Below, piece by piece: positions 1 through 5,617 of a stretch of DNA of 7,917 nt. Source of the stretch: Phycisphaerae bacterium (GTDB lineage Bacteria; Planctomycetota; Phycisphaerae; UBA1845; PWPN01). The notes below the pieces were generated by a model. That model made no database searches, was not told where the DNA came from, and saw nothing but the letters and a program-made list of their open reading frames with translations. The position numbers were made by a program, and so were the translations under genes. The DNA lies in NCBI GenBank assembly GCA_026647385.1, contig JAPKGY010000115.1, positions 1-7,917 on the forward strand, read 5' to 3'. Within the stretch, counting starts at the first letter, position 1. Each line of letters starts with the position of its first letter.

Positions 1-99
1 CAAAGTCCCGGCGAACAGGCCGAGGTCAAAGAAAGAAGCGAACAAATCCGCGCCGCCCTCGCATCCCTGCCGCCGCGTTATCGCGTCGTCGTCGAGTAT
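1..99 (+). pseudogene. Sigma-70 region-4-like fragment, left-truncated
   Basis: Frame 1 at the left edge reads as a normal acidic/helical protein segment, including EQIRAALASLPPRYR. This resembles the start of region 4 of sigma-70-family factors, the part that binds the -35 element. The resemblance ends near base 99. Beyond it frame 1 turns Ser/Thr-rich and stops at 181-183, while frame 3 becomes the sensible frame (HNH endonuclease). The rest of region 4, including the helix-turn-helix, is absent. It could be the end of a disrupted upstream gene, one side of a recombination junction, or an assembly join. The family match is by eye on about 30 residues, so confidence is modest. Confidence 0.35.
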
Positions 100-392
100 T
101 CCTCGGAGAAGCCAACGGTCGCGACGTCAATCACAGGAATGGCAACAAGCACGACAACAGCCTGCGGAACCTCGAGTATCTGAGCCGTGGGGAGAATCAT
201 TGTCATGCTTACCGAACCGGGCTGCGTGGCCCGGTCGGCAGGAAACTCGCCGACGACCAAGTACGTCGCATCGCCTCGCTCAAGGGCCTGGCTACCCAAG
301 AGGACATTGCCCGGCAGTTCGGCGTGTGCCGTGCGACCGTCGGCCGTATTCACGACAGGAAGAGCCATGCACTTCTGCTGGCTTCAAATTGA
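3..392 (+). CDS. HNH homing-type endonuclease with C-terminal HTH (5' part missing or disrupted)
   Basis: This is the C-terminal part of a phage HNH endonuclease, a site-specific DNA nickase/nuclease often found free-standing or in introns of phage genomes. Frame 3 is open from the edge to TGA 390-392, with no ATG, GTG or TTG before the domain. The sensible protein begins around base 96 (VFLGEANGRDVNHRNGNK). It carries the HNH_3-type core: the VNH histidine pair region at about 126-134, then N-rich NGNKHDN and the NLEYLSRGEN motif. A KLADDQVRRI linker leads to a helix-turn-helix at about 291-359 (QEDIARQFGVCRATVGRI), the usual DNA-recognition module of these enzymes. Upstream of base 96 frame 3 is Arg/Pro-rich and looks non-coding, so the N-terminal strand of the domain appears to be missing. 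It may be a decayed copy. It ends 12 bases before the decoration gene. Confidence 0.7.
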   Translation, partial: KSRRTGRGQRKKRTNPRRPRIPAAALSRRRRVFLGEANGRDVNHRNGNKHDNSLRNLEYLSRGENHCHAYRTGLRGPVGRKLADDQVRRIASLKGLATQEDIARQFGVCRATVGRIHDRKSHALLLASN

Positions 393-404
393 GGGAGACG
401 AACG

Positions 405-1214
405 ATGGAAGCAAGGTATCTGAACGTCGGCGATCGGATCGACTACACGCCCGCCTCCGCAGTGGCGGCCGGTGAGGTTGTGGTCATCGGCAAGGTGTGC
501 TTCGTGGCCAACGTGCCGATCGCGGCCAATGAACTCGGTTCGCTGGCTGCGCGGGGTGTGTTCGAGATCGCCAAGACCGATGGCCTGGCGATCGACCTCG
601 GCGACGCGGTGCGCTGGAACAACTCCACGAACAAGGCCACCAAGACGTCGAGCGACGTGTACTTCGGCGTCTGTGTGGAGTCGGCGACTGCCGGCGCGAG
701 CACCGTGAAGGTACTCCTGCGCAGCCTGCAGGAGGCGGTGGCTGAGCAACTGGGCTTGGCCGACCTGTCCGATGTGGGCAGCGCCACCGCGACCGACGGC
801 AACCTGCTCATCGGCGACGGGGATTCCTTCGAGTCGGGCAAGGCCGGCGCCAAGAGCGTGGGGAACAGCGCCGACGGTGCCGCGGGCATCCCCATCCTGA
901 TCCGCAAGGTGTGCACGGCGGCCGGCTCCGGTGACGTCACGGTTCTGGCCAGTTCCCCGGTCAAGTTGCTGATCACCGACGCGTGGATGATCGCCCGCGA
1001 CACGCAGGCGGCCAACGTGAAGCTGCACAGCGGCACGGCGGGCGCGGACGACATCACCGAGGCGAAGGCCAAGGGGACGACGGACAACGCCATCGTGCGG
1101 TTCGCCACAATCGTGGCCGCCAAGGACGAGATCGCGGCCGGCGGCGCCATCAAGGCGAACTTCTCGGCGGCCGGTGCCGCGGATGTGTTCGTGCTCGCTG
1201 TGCCGATTGCGTGA
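405..1214 (+). CDS. DUF2190-type capsid decoration protein with fiber-like C-terminal extension
   Basis: A 269-residue protein, probably a capsid cement/decoration or head-fiber protein on the outside of the phage head. Residues 1-105 match the DUF2190 pattern: an early GDRIDYTPASAVAAGEVVVIG strand pair, then an internal GVFEIAKTDG segment and a closing VYFGVCVESATAGASTVKVLL. Residues about 118-144 carry a LADLSDVGSATATDGNLLI stretch like the linker motif of phage fiber proteins. Residues about 162-269 form a separate Ala/Gly-rich beta domain that I do not recognise by name. DUF2190 alone is usually about 110 residues, so this is an extended version. ATG 405 is preceded by GAGGGA at 391-396. 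Old database names calling this family a RecA/RadA recombinase have no support in the sequence. The major capsid gene would be expected upstream, outside the window. Confidence 0.75.
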   Translation: MEARYLNVGDRIDYTPASAVAAGEVVVIGKVCFVANVPIAANELGSLAARGVFEIAKTDGLAIDLGDAVRWNNSTNKATKTSSDVYFGVCVESATAGASTVKVLLRSLQEAVAEQLGLADLSDVGSATATDGNLLIGDGDSFESGKAGAKSVGNSADGAAGIPILIRKVCTAAGSGDVTVLASSPVKLLITDAWMIARDTQAANVKLHSGTAGADDITEAKAKGTTDNAIVRFATIVAAKDEIAAGGAIKANFSAAGAADVFVLAVPIA

Positions 1215-1219
1215 TCGTC

Positions 1220-1606
1220 ATGACCGACCTGCTCGAACAAGGCGCGGCCTGGCTGGACGGTCAGCGGCACAACTTCCTGACGCGGACGGTGGTCTACCAA
1301 CGCGGGCAAGCGAGTGTGCAGGTGCAGGCGACGGTCGGTCAGACCGTATTCCGGATCGACGACGGCTACGGCGGATCGGTGCGGGTGGTCCAGCGGGATT
1401 ACCTGATCCGGGGCGAGGATCTGATTCTCGGAGGAGATGAAGTCCTTCCCCAACGGGGAGACCGGATTCGTGAAACGCAAGGTAACAAGGTTTTGGTGCA
1501 CGAAGTGATGGGCCCGGGCGGCGGTGAACCCGACTGGCGGTATTCGGACCCGCACCGCAGGACGCTGCGGATTCACACGAAGCACGTAGCGACGGAGGAC
1601 GCGTGA
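1220..1606 (+). CDS. Putative head-closure (head-tail joining) protein
   Basis: A 128-residue protein starting MTDLLEQGAAWL. An N-terminal helix is followed by a strand-rich body (RTVVYQRG, TVFRIDDGYG, RDYLIRGEDLILGG, LPQRGDRIRET) and a C-terminal WRYSDPHRRTLRIHTK segment. Residue patterns like this occur in uncharacterised small phage proteins between the capsid and tail tube genes. The head-closure assignment rests mainly on position (after the decoration protein, before the terminator and tube) and size, comparable to lambda gpFII at about 117 residues. An in-frame GTG at 1211 overlaps the previous stop as GTGA and would add three residues. Neither start has a clear Shine-Dalgarno, so translation is probably coupled to the upstream gene. 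I chose ATG 1220 because MTDLLEQ gives a natural N-terminus. Confidence 0.5.
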   Translation: MTDLLEQGAAWLDGQRHNFLTRTVVYQRGQASVQVQATVGQTVFRIDDGYGGSVRVVQRDYLIRGEDLILGGDEVLPQRGDRIRETQGNKVLVHEVMGPGGGEPDWRYSDPHRRTLRIHTKHVATEDA

Positions 1607-1854
1607 TGGACGACTGGATCCTGCAACCGATTGTGCAGTACGGGTTCCTCGGCTTCTCCGCCGTCCTGCTGGGTGTGGTGATCTGGCTGATCACCAAACT
1701 GCTCAAGGCGTTGGAGGCCAGCAACCAGGTGGTCATCGCCAATACTGCGGCGATCCAGCAGTTGATCGAGATGACCAGCGACCTGCTGAAACTCAACCGG
1801 TCGCTGCACGACAAGCTGATCTCGCGGCCGTGCATCGCCCGGGAGGAACAGTGA
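1606..1854 (+). CDS. Small single-TM holin-like membrane protein
   Basis: An 82-residue protein with a short polar N-terminus (MDDWILQP) and one strongly hydrophobic segment at about residues 9-29 (GFLGFSAVLLGVVIWLI). A basic KLLK follows, then a long amphipathic helix, possibly coiled coil, with an NTAAIQQLIEMTSDLLKLN stretch. This N-terminal-TM plus charged-helix plan resembles BhlA/UviB-type holin-like proteins, which would act in the inner membrane during lysis. A structural or tail-associated membrane protein is also possible. ATG 1606 overlaps the previous TGA (1604-1606), and GGAGG at 1594-1598 gives 7-base spacing. The GTG at 1603 is less well placed. Its location inside the neck gene block is unusual for a lysis gene. 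Confidence 0.45.
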   Translation: MDDWILQPIVQYGFLGFSAVLLGVVIWLITKLLKALEASNQVVIANTAAIQQLIEMTSDLLKLNRSLHDKLISRPCIAREEQ

Positions 1855-1855
1855 C

Positions 1856-2284
1856 GTGGCGACTGTGATCGCCATCGCTGATGCGGTGGTCACCGTTCTG
1901 AACGCCGGCGGCTTCGCCCAGCCGTTCACGGCCATGCGTCTGTACCGCCCGCAGTTCGAACTGAAGGACATGGGGACGTTGCACGTGACGGTGGTGCCGC
2001 GAGGTCTGGTCATCCAGACGGCCAGCCGGGGCATCGACCAGCACGACTATCAGATCGACGTGGCCGTGCAGAAGCGGCTGGCCTCCGAAGATGCGGCGGA
2101 GATCGATTCCTTGATGGCGTTGGTCGAGCAGATCGCCGACCGGTTCCGTCACAAGGTCCTGGAGACCGACCCGGAGGCGTGCTGGGTGAAGTCGGAGAAC
2201 GCACCCCTCTACGCCCCGGAACACCTGGAGCAACTGCGGCAGTTCACCAGCGTACTGACGCTCACGTACCGGACCCACAGATAA
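1856..2284 (+). CDS. Putative tail terminator / tail completion protein
   Basis: A 142-residue protein whose position directly before the tail tube gene, and whose size, fit the tail terminator, the cap that stops tube growth and joins the tail to the head. An N-terminal helix (MATVIAIADAVVTVLNAGG) is followed by strands (LHVTVVPRGL, HDYQIDVAVQKRL), a long acidic helix (EIDSLMALVEQIADRF) and a final strand (TSVLTLTYRTHR). This alpha-beta order is what gpU/terminator-like proteins show, but there is no single diagnostic motif. It starts with GTG 1856, two bases after the previous stop, with GGGAGG at 1841-1846. It ends with TAA 2282-2284, inside the ribosome-binding region of the tube gene. 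Confidence 0.55.
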   Translation: MATVIAIADAVVTVLNAGGFAQPFTAMRLYRPQFELKDMGTLHVTVVPRGLVIQTASRGIDQHDYQIDVAVQKRLASEDAAEIDSLMALVEQIADRFRHKVLETDPEACWVKSENAPLYAPEHLEQLRQFTSVLTLTYRTHR

Positions 2285-2297
2285 GGAGGAGCACGAC

Positions 2298-2717
2298 ATG
2301 GCAAGCTTCATTCTCGGGATGGCCGCCAAGATCTACTTCGGCGAGGCGGGCACTACCCCGACGACGGAAATGGGCAATGTTCGCGACGTGACGCTCACTC
2401 TGGAGGCAGGCGAGGCGGACGTGACCACCCGGGCCAACCAGGGTTGGCGCGCGACCGCACCGACGTTGCGCGAGTGTACCTGCGAGTTCGAGATGGTCTG
2501 GGACCCCGATGACGCAGGATTCGCCGCCATCAAGACCGCCTTTCTCTCGGCGGGGCTGATCGCGCTGAAGATCCTGGACAAGGCGAGCGGCCAGGGCCCG
2601 GACGGCGATTTCGCCATTACGTCTTTCAGCCGCAAAGAGGCGCTGGAAGAGGCCATTACCGTCAGCGTGACCGCCAAGCTGTCGGTGTTCCGCAGTTGGA
2701 TTGAGCCGTCGCCGTGA
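2298..2717 (+). CDS. Major tail tube protein (TP901-1-like)
   Basis: A 139-residue protein that should polymerise into the inner tube of the tail. It reads like the tail-tube beta-sandwich fold. The N-terminal strand is AAKIYFGEAGTTP and the central segment is NVRDVTLTLEAGEADVTTR, the family's typical element in which a ring-contact loop follows a strand. It continues with CTCEFEMVWDPDD, a helix (GFAAIKTAFLSAG), ALKILDKASG, and a terminal strand run (EEAITVSVTAKLSVF). ATG 2298 has a strong AAGGAGG at 2283-2289, the best Shine-Dalgarno in this half of the window, fitting a highly expressed structural gene. No sheath gene lies next to it, so the tail is likely non-contractile. A 57-base gap follows, the largest since base 405. 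Confidence 0.7.
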   Translation: MASFILGMAAKIYFGEAGTTPTTEMGNVRDVTLTLEAGEADVTTRANQGWRATAPTLRECTCEFEMVWDPDDAGFAAIKTAFLSAGLIALKILDKASGQGPDGDFAITSFSRKEALEEAITVSVTAKLSVFRSWIEPSP

Positions 2718-2774
2718 TCTTTGTCATGCTCGGGCGGGTCGTGAGTAGAAGTCCGTAGTCTGGAGTCCGGAGCC
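2718..2774 (+). repeat. Short intergenic gap with AGTCCG direct repeat
   Basis: This 57-base gap separates the tube gene from the chaperone. It contains AGTCCG twice, at 2750-2755 and 2764-2769, joined by TAGTCTGG, so the region reads as a degenerate run of AGTC/GGAGTCC words. GGAG at 2762-2765 can serve as the chaperone's ribosome-binding site with 9-base spacing. No promoter or hairpin stands out. Confidence 0.4.
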
Positions 2775-3260
2775 ATGAAAGTTTTCACCGACAACGCCGG
2801 GCGCGTCTGGACGGTCGCGATCAACGTGAACGCGATCAAGCGGGTGCGGACCCTGGCCAACGTGAACCTGCTCGAGGTGATCGAGGGGACACTGCTCGAA
2901 CGGCTGATCCGCGATCCCGTTCTGCTGTGCGACGTGGTCTACGCGGTGTGCAAGCCGGAGGCGGACAAGGTTGGCGTCAGCGACGAGGAGTTCGGCCAGG
3001 CGATGGCGGGTGATGCCATCGACCACGCGACCAAGGCCCTGCTGGAGGAACTCGTGGGTTTTTCCCCGAGCCGCCAGGGGCGGGCGAACCTCCAGCGGAT
3101 CCTGGAGACGACCTGGCGGGTGATGGACAAGGCCCACGAGACGGTCGCGGCCCGGATCGACAGCGGCGAGATCGAGCGGGCGGCCGAGCAACTGCTGGCG
3201 ACGTCGAGCAGCTCATCTGGCAGTTCGCCGGCGTCGTCGGCATCGAGCCCGGCGAGCTGA
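2775..3260 (+). CDS. Tail assembly chaperone, G-like product
   Basis: The 161-residue zero-frame product of a tail assembly chaperone locus, by analogy with lambda gpG. The chaperone coats the tape measure and recruits tube subunits, and is not expected in the finished virion. Residues 1-141 are natural: a strand start (VFTDNAGRVWTVAINVNAIK), then helices including LLEVIEGTLLERLIRDP and NLQRILETTWRVMDKAHE. From about residue 142 the frame becomes a Ser/Ala/Pro run (ATSSSSSGSSPASSASSPAS) to TGA 3258-3260. That is what a reading frame gives when a different frame is the functional one. The -1 frame over the same bases encodes a conserved-looking helical domain (next entry). The gene lies between tube and tape measure, where this locus is normally found. 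Confidence 0.65.
   Translation: MKVFTDNAGRVWTVAINVNAIKRVRTLANVNLLEVIEGTLLERLIRDPVLLCDVVYAVCKPEADKVGVSDEEFGQAMAGDAIDHATKALLEELVGFSPSRQGRANLQRILETTWRVMDKAHETVAARIDSGEIERAAEQLLATSSSSSGSSPASSASSPAS
3182..3257 (+). other. Probable -1 frameshift region of the chaperone locus
   Basis: Across these bases the sensible reading changes from frame 0 (EIERAAEQLL) to frame -1 (GDVEQLIWQ). Frame 0 is open to 3257 and frame -1 is open from 3014. I checked each codon pair from about 3165 to 3215 and found no X-XXY-YYZ heptamer. The shift may use a non-canonical site, or an indel may have altered the gene. Confidence 0.45.
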
Positions 3261-3526
3261 CGCTACGGGAACTGGCGGTGATGGCCGAGGCCCGGGCCCA
3301 GCATACCTGGGCGGCAACCTCGTCGGTCCTGGCCATGATCGCCAACGCGAACCGGGACCCGAAGAAGAGCCGGCCGTTCGTGCCCGGTGACTTCAATCCG
3401 CTCATCGAGCGGAAACGCACGAACGAGCCGGTGATCCAGGTGGGGATCGAGGCACTCAAGGACGTGTTCATCGACGGGCGGCTTCCGACGGTGTTGAAAG
3501 GGGCGGACGGTGAGAGGTTGTGTTGA
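3197..3526 (+). CDS. Tail assembly chaperone T-like extension (-1 frame)
   Basis: The C-terminal T-like domain, expected to be made as a G-T fusion by -1 ribosomal frameshifting. The frame is shifted -1 relative to the 2775 gene. From about 3197 it reads DVEQLIWQFAGVVG, then GELTLRELAVMAEARAQHTW, then MIANANRDPKKSRPF and PGDFNPLIERK, ending at TGA 3524-3526. The W-x-x-AG-x-x-GI-x-P, TLREL-x-x-MAEAR and DPKK-x-RPF patterns are what tail chaperone T domains show. No ATG, GTG or TTG occurs in this frame before 3278 (GTG) and 3281 (ATG), and starting there would cut the domain in its first helix. A fusion starting at 2775 would be about 250 residues. No canonical slippery heptamer is visible near the switch. 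Confidence 0.65.
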   Translation, partial: GDVEQLIWQFAGVVGIEPGELTLRELAVMAEARAQHTWAATSSVLAMIANANRDPKKSRPFVPGDFNPLIERKRTNEPVIQVGIEALKDVFIDGRLPTVLKGADGERLC

Positions 3527-3854
3527 GGCCATCCTGTCAGCGGCGGGTCAGGACGCGACTCCCGAGCAAGTGGCCCGCTTGACGGCGGATCAGATCCGGT
3601 CGGCGCTGACCGCTGCAAAAGTGCAACGTCCGCCGGGCGTCGGCCTGGAGATGTTGCGCCAGTGCGCGACGGCCAAGGCAAGAGCTCAGATTCGCGGGGC
3701 GGCGGTCGCGGCGGTCCGAGCGGTGATGGCCGGTGAGATCGCGAAACTGGAACGGACCGATCCGCAGGCCGCCCAGGCAGTCGAACGATCGCTGACCGGC
3801 GGCCGGGTTCGGCGGGCCCCGAGTGTGAAACCCTTGGCGGTACGGGAGCAGTGA
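3510..3854 (+). CDS. Unknown small helical phage protein
   Basis: A 114-residue protein not assigned to a family. It is almost entirely predicted helix, Ala/Arg/Gln-rich: TPEQVARLTADQIRSALTAA is an amphipathic pair of helices, and AQIRGAAVAAVRAVMAGEIA leads into an EIAKLERTDPQAAQAVE helix. The C-terminus is basic (GGRVRRAPSVK). No signal peptide or membrane span is present. The GTG start at 3510 overlaps the end of the chaperone by 17 bases, with AAAGGGG at about 3497-3503 as a possible ribosome-binding site. No better in-frame start exists nearby. Its place right after the chaperone suggests a tail-assembly or minor tail role, but that is position alone. Confidence 0.55.
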   Translation: MRGCVEAILSAAGQDATPEQVARLTADQIRSALTAAKVQRPPGVGLEMLRQCATAKARAQIRGAAVAAVRAVMAGEIAKLERTDPQAAQAVERSLTGGRVRRAPSVKPLAVREQ

Positions 3855-3857
3855 CTC

Positions 3858-5357
3858 ATGGCGGATCCGGTGTTCTATGTCAACGAATCCGGCGACGATT
3901 GGAATGCCGGGAGCGACTCGTCTCCGGGGCGGTGCTACTACCTCGACGGAAGGGTCGAGGCCGGGAATCCGAACGTCATCGTTGCCGACTTCGATGAGGA
4001 ACTCGAGGGATTCCTTCGCCCGGGCGATCCGATCTGGTCGCTGAGCGCCGATGATCTGCCCACCCGGCGGACCGTCCTGTCGGTCAATGGTCATACCATC
4101 CGCTTCGCCGGCTCGCCGCTCGCGGTGGGTGAGAGTCGGAGCTTTGCTTCCTTCCAGAACGGCCCCGGGCCTCGGGCGGTCGGGGTCGCCACGGTGACCG
4201 CGGGCTCGCCGAAAACCCTCACGCTGCCGGCCGGCACCTGGGCGTCCCTGGGGGTCGCGGCCGGGCAGTGGCTGATCTGGGACGTGTTCAATGCGTGCGA
4301 ACGGCGCGAGATCGCGAGCGTTGACGGAGCGAACCTCGCCATTGCCGGAGAGGACCTGACGCCCGGCGAAAACCTGCAGGTCCGGATCGGCGGAGCGCTG
4401 GCCTCGATCGGCCTGGCCGCCAACATCGCCGAGCACGCGACCGTCCACGTCAAAAAGGGCAAGTCTGCGTACTTCGGCAGTTGCTACCTGGCGACGAGCC
4501 ATGTTCGCCTGCTCGGCTACAAGGACGTCCCGGGCGACGCCGAGCAGCACATCGGCGATCGCGATTACCTGCCGGTGATCGACGGGGGCGGCGGCGATGC
4601 GTCCGGCATCGGATGGAGTGGAGGGGATTACATCACCGTCGCCCACTTCCTGTGCCGGAACACCGCCGACTCGGGCGTGGTGGATACCGATGGCGAGTAC
4701 AACGGCTCCGGCTGGACGGTTTTCAACGTGATCGCCGAGGACTGCGGGGGTCAGGGCATCTGGCTGTACGACGAGTCCGCCAAGGCGGTCTGCTGCGAGG
4801 CGCACGACAATCAGGGAACGGGTTTTTATGTTCCGTCCGGTACGGTCGCTTTTTGCAGGGCGTCGGGCAATGCGATCGGTCAGATCCTGGCCCGGGTGGC
4901 CATCAACTGCGTTGCCTGGGACCAGCCGGGGAACGAGGCGGTTCCGTCCGCTCCGATTGATGCTTTGATCCTCGTTCATTGCACCAGCGACGCGCGCGAC
5001 CCACAGGGAACACCGCACTCTCACGCGATGGCCGCGGGCGTCATGGCGATCAATTCCCTGGGATTCTATGGGGATTACGGCGTGAAGTTCAGCGACGCGG
5101 GCGCGGCCGGCTGCGCGCTGAACTGCATGGGCAAGGGCCAGACGGGGGCGGCGATCGACCCGGCGTTTGGGCTGTCGGTCGGGTGCCGGGCGGTGACCGG
5201 CCAGGTGGTCCAAAGCGAGGCCGGGCATGACTACCGCCCCGGCCGCAACTCGCCGCTGATCGGAGCGGGTATGGGCGGCGCCGATGTGGGGGCCATGCAG
5301 GTGTCGAACGTGAACGCGACTCGCTGGGTGAACATGGGATATCGGAGGGCGCGATGA
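3858..5357 (+). CDS. Right-handed beta-helix protein, tailspike candidate
   Basis: A 499-residue protein. Residues about 6-31 (FYVNESGDDWNAGSDSSPG) match the opening of secreted/phage beta-helix proteins of the DUF1565/pectate-lyase-like type. Residues about 35-185 look like an inserted beta domain. Residues about 200-450 form repeating coils of 16-30 residues with V-x-x-C-x-A steps (AVCCEAHD, VAFCRASG, AINCVAWD, LVHCTSDA). The end has the family's closing motif DYRPGRNSPLIGAG plus ADVGAMQ. There is no signal peptide, so it is not exported by the Sec pathway. In a tail gene cluster that favours a virion tailspike or receptor-binding/depolymerase protein. No catalytic triad can be named by eye. 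ATG 3858 follows the previous stop by three bases, with GGGAG at 3844-3848. The position before the tape measure is atypical for a receptor-binding protein. Confidence 0.6.
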   Translation: MADPVFYVNESGDDWNAGSDSSPGRCYYLDGRVEAGNPNVIVADFDEELEGFLRPGDPIWSLSADDLPTRRTVLSVNGHTIRFAGSPLAVGESRSFASFQNGPGPRAVGVATVTAGSPKTLTLPAGTWASLGVAAGQWLIWDVFNACERREIASVDGANLAIAGEDLTPGENLQVRIGGALASIGLAANIAEHATVHVKKGKSAYFGSCYLATSHVRLLGYKDVPGDAEQHIGDRDYLPVIDGGGGDASGIGWSGGDYITVAHFLCRNTADSGVVDTDGEYNGSGWTVFNVIAEDCGGQGIWLYDESAKAVCCEAHDNQGTGFYVPSGTVAFCRASGNAIGQILARVAINCVAWDQPGNEAVPSAPIDALILVHCTSDARDPQGTPHSHAMAAGVMAINSLGFYGDYGVKFSDAGAAGCALNCMGKGQTGAAIDPAFGLSVGCRAVTGQVVQSEAGHDYRPGRNSPLIGAGMGGADVGAMQVSNVNATRWVNMGYRRAR

Positions 5358-5590
5358 ACCTCAACGTATTACCGCCGCTGACCGCGGACGGATCGGACCA
5401 GGCGATCGAGGTCCCGCGCGGGTACGTGCTGGCCATCCACGCGACGGCCGCCGCCGAGTTGCGGCACGTACCCGGCGGCCCGGCGTTCCCCATCCCGGCG
5501 GACACGATTGTCACCCTCGGCGAATCGCTCGGTGAAACCGTGTATGTCCGGGCCATGGCTGGCACGGTGATCAGCCTGGCCCTCAACTGA
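5354..5590 (+). CDS. Unknown 78-residue beta-rich phage protein
   Basis: A small protein with no recognised family. It reads as a compact beta domain: EVPRGYVLAIHATAAAELRH, a Pro/Gly turn (VPGGPAFPIPAD), then TIVTLGESLGETVYVRAMAG and a final strand TVISLALN. No signal or membrane segment is present. Its ATG overlaps the stop of the beta-helix gene as ATGA (5354-5357), with GGAGGG at 5344-5349, so the two are translationally coupled and probably made together. That suggests a partner of the spike, such as a cap, an adaptor or a decoration-like subunit. This is inference from gene order and overlap only. Confidence 0.55.
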   Translation: MNLNVLPPLTADGSDQAIEVPRGYVLAIHATAAAELRHVPGGPAFPIPADTIVTLGESLGETVYVRAMAGTVISLALN

Positions 5591-5602
5591 AACCCTTTGT
5601 GC

Positions 5603-5609
5603 AAGGAGG
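5603..5609 (+). promoter_or_regulatory. Strong Shine-Dalgarno fixing the lipoprotein start
   Basis: AAGGAGG lies 8 bases before ATG 5618. An in-frame TTG at 5597 lies upstream of this site, so it cannot use it. Starting at 5618 also puts MRRW and the hydrophobic signal segment at the true N-terminus. Confidence 0.75.
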
Positions 5610-5617
5610 ACACAGTC

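Noticed and set aside
405..1214. RecA/RadA recombinase annotation for the DUF2190 protein
   Set aside because: No Walker A or B motif is present. The name is a legacy label for this family.
443..1585. Minus-strand open frame of 380 codons
   Set aside because: It runs antisense across the decoration and head-closure genes and reads as low-complexity Ala/Pro/Ser/Arg protein with no recognisable family.
3059..3063. T-run as the chaperone slip site
   Set aside because: The run is only T-TTT-TCC in frame, and shifting here would replace about 45 natural residues with a Gly/Pro/Arg/Asp-rich stretch.
3278..3526. T-like part as an independent gene starting at GTG 3278 or ATG 3281
   Set aside because: This start would remove the W-x-x-AG-x-x-GI and TLREL segments, which look conserved, and has no good Shine-Dalgarno. 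Not excluded as a secondary product.
2977..3681. Minus-strand open frame of 234 codons
   Set aside because: It is Ser/Pro/Arg-rich and antisense to the chaperone locus, with no ribosome-binding site or domain pattern.
3537..5228. Long minus-strand open frame of 563 codons
   Set aside because: It is antisense to the beta-helix gene. Its product is Arg/Asp/Gly-rich without domain signals, a common shadow in high-GC DNA, while the plus-strand frame has clear coils and end motifs.
3858..5357. Named enzyme activity (pectate lyase, hydrolase) for the beta-helix protein
   Set aside because: The fold is suggested by repeats and end motifs, but no active-site arrangement can be identified by eye.
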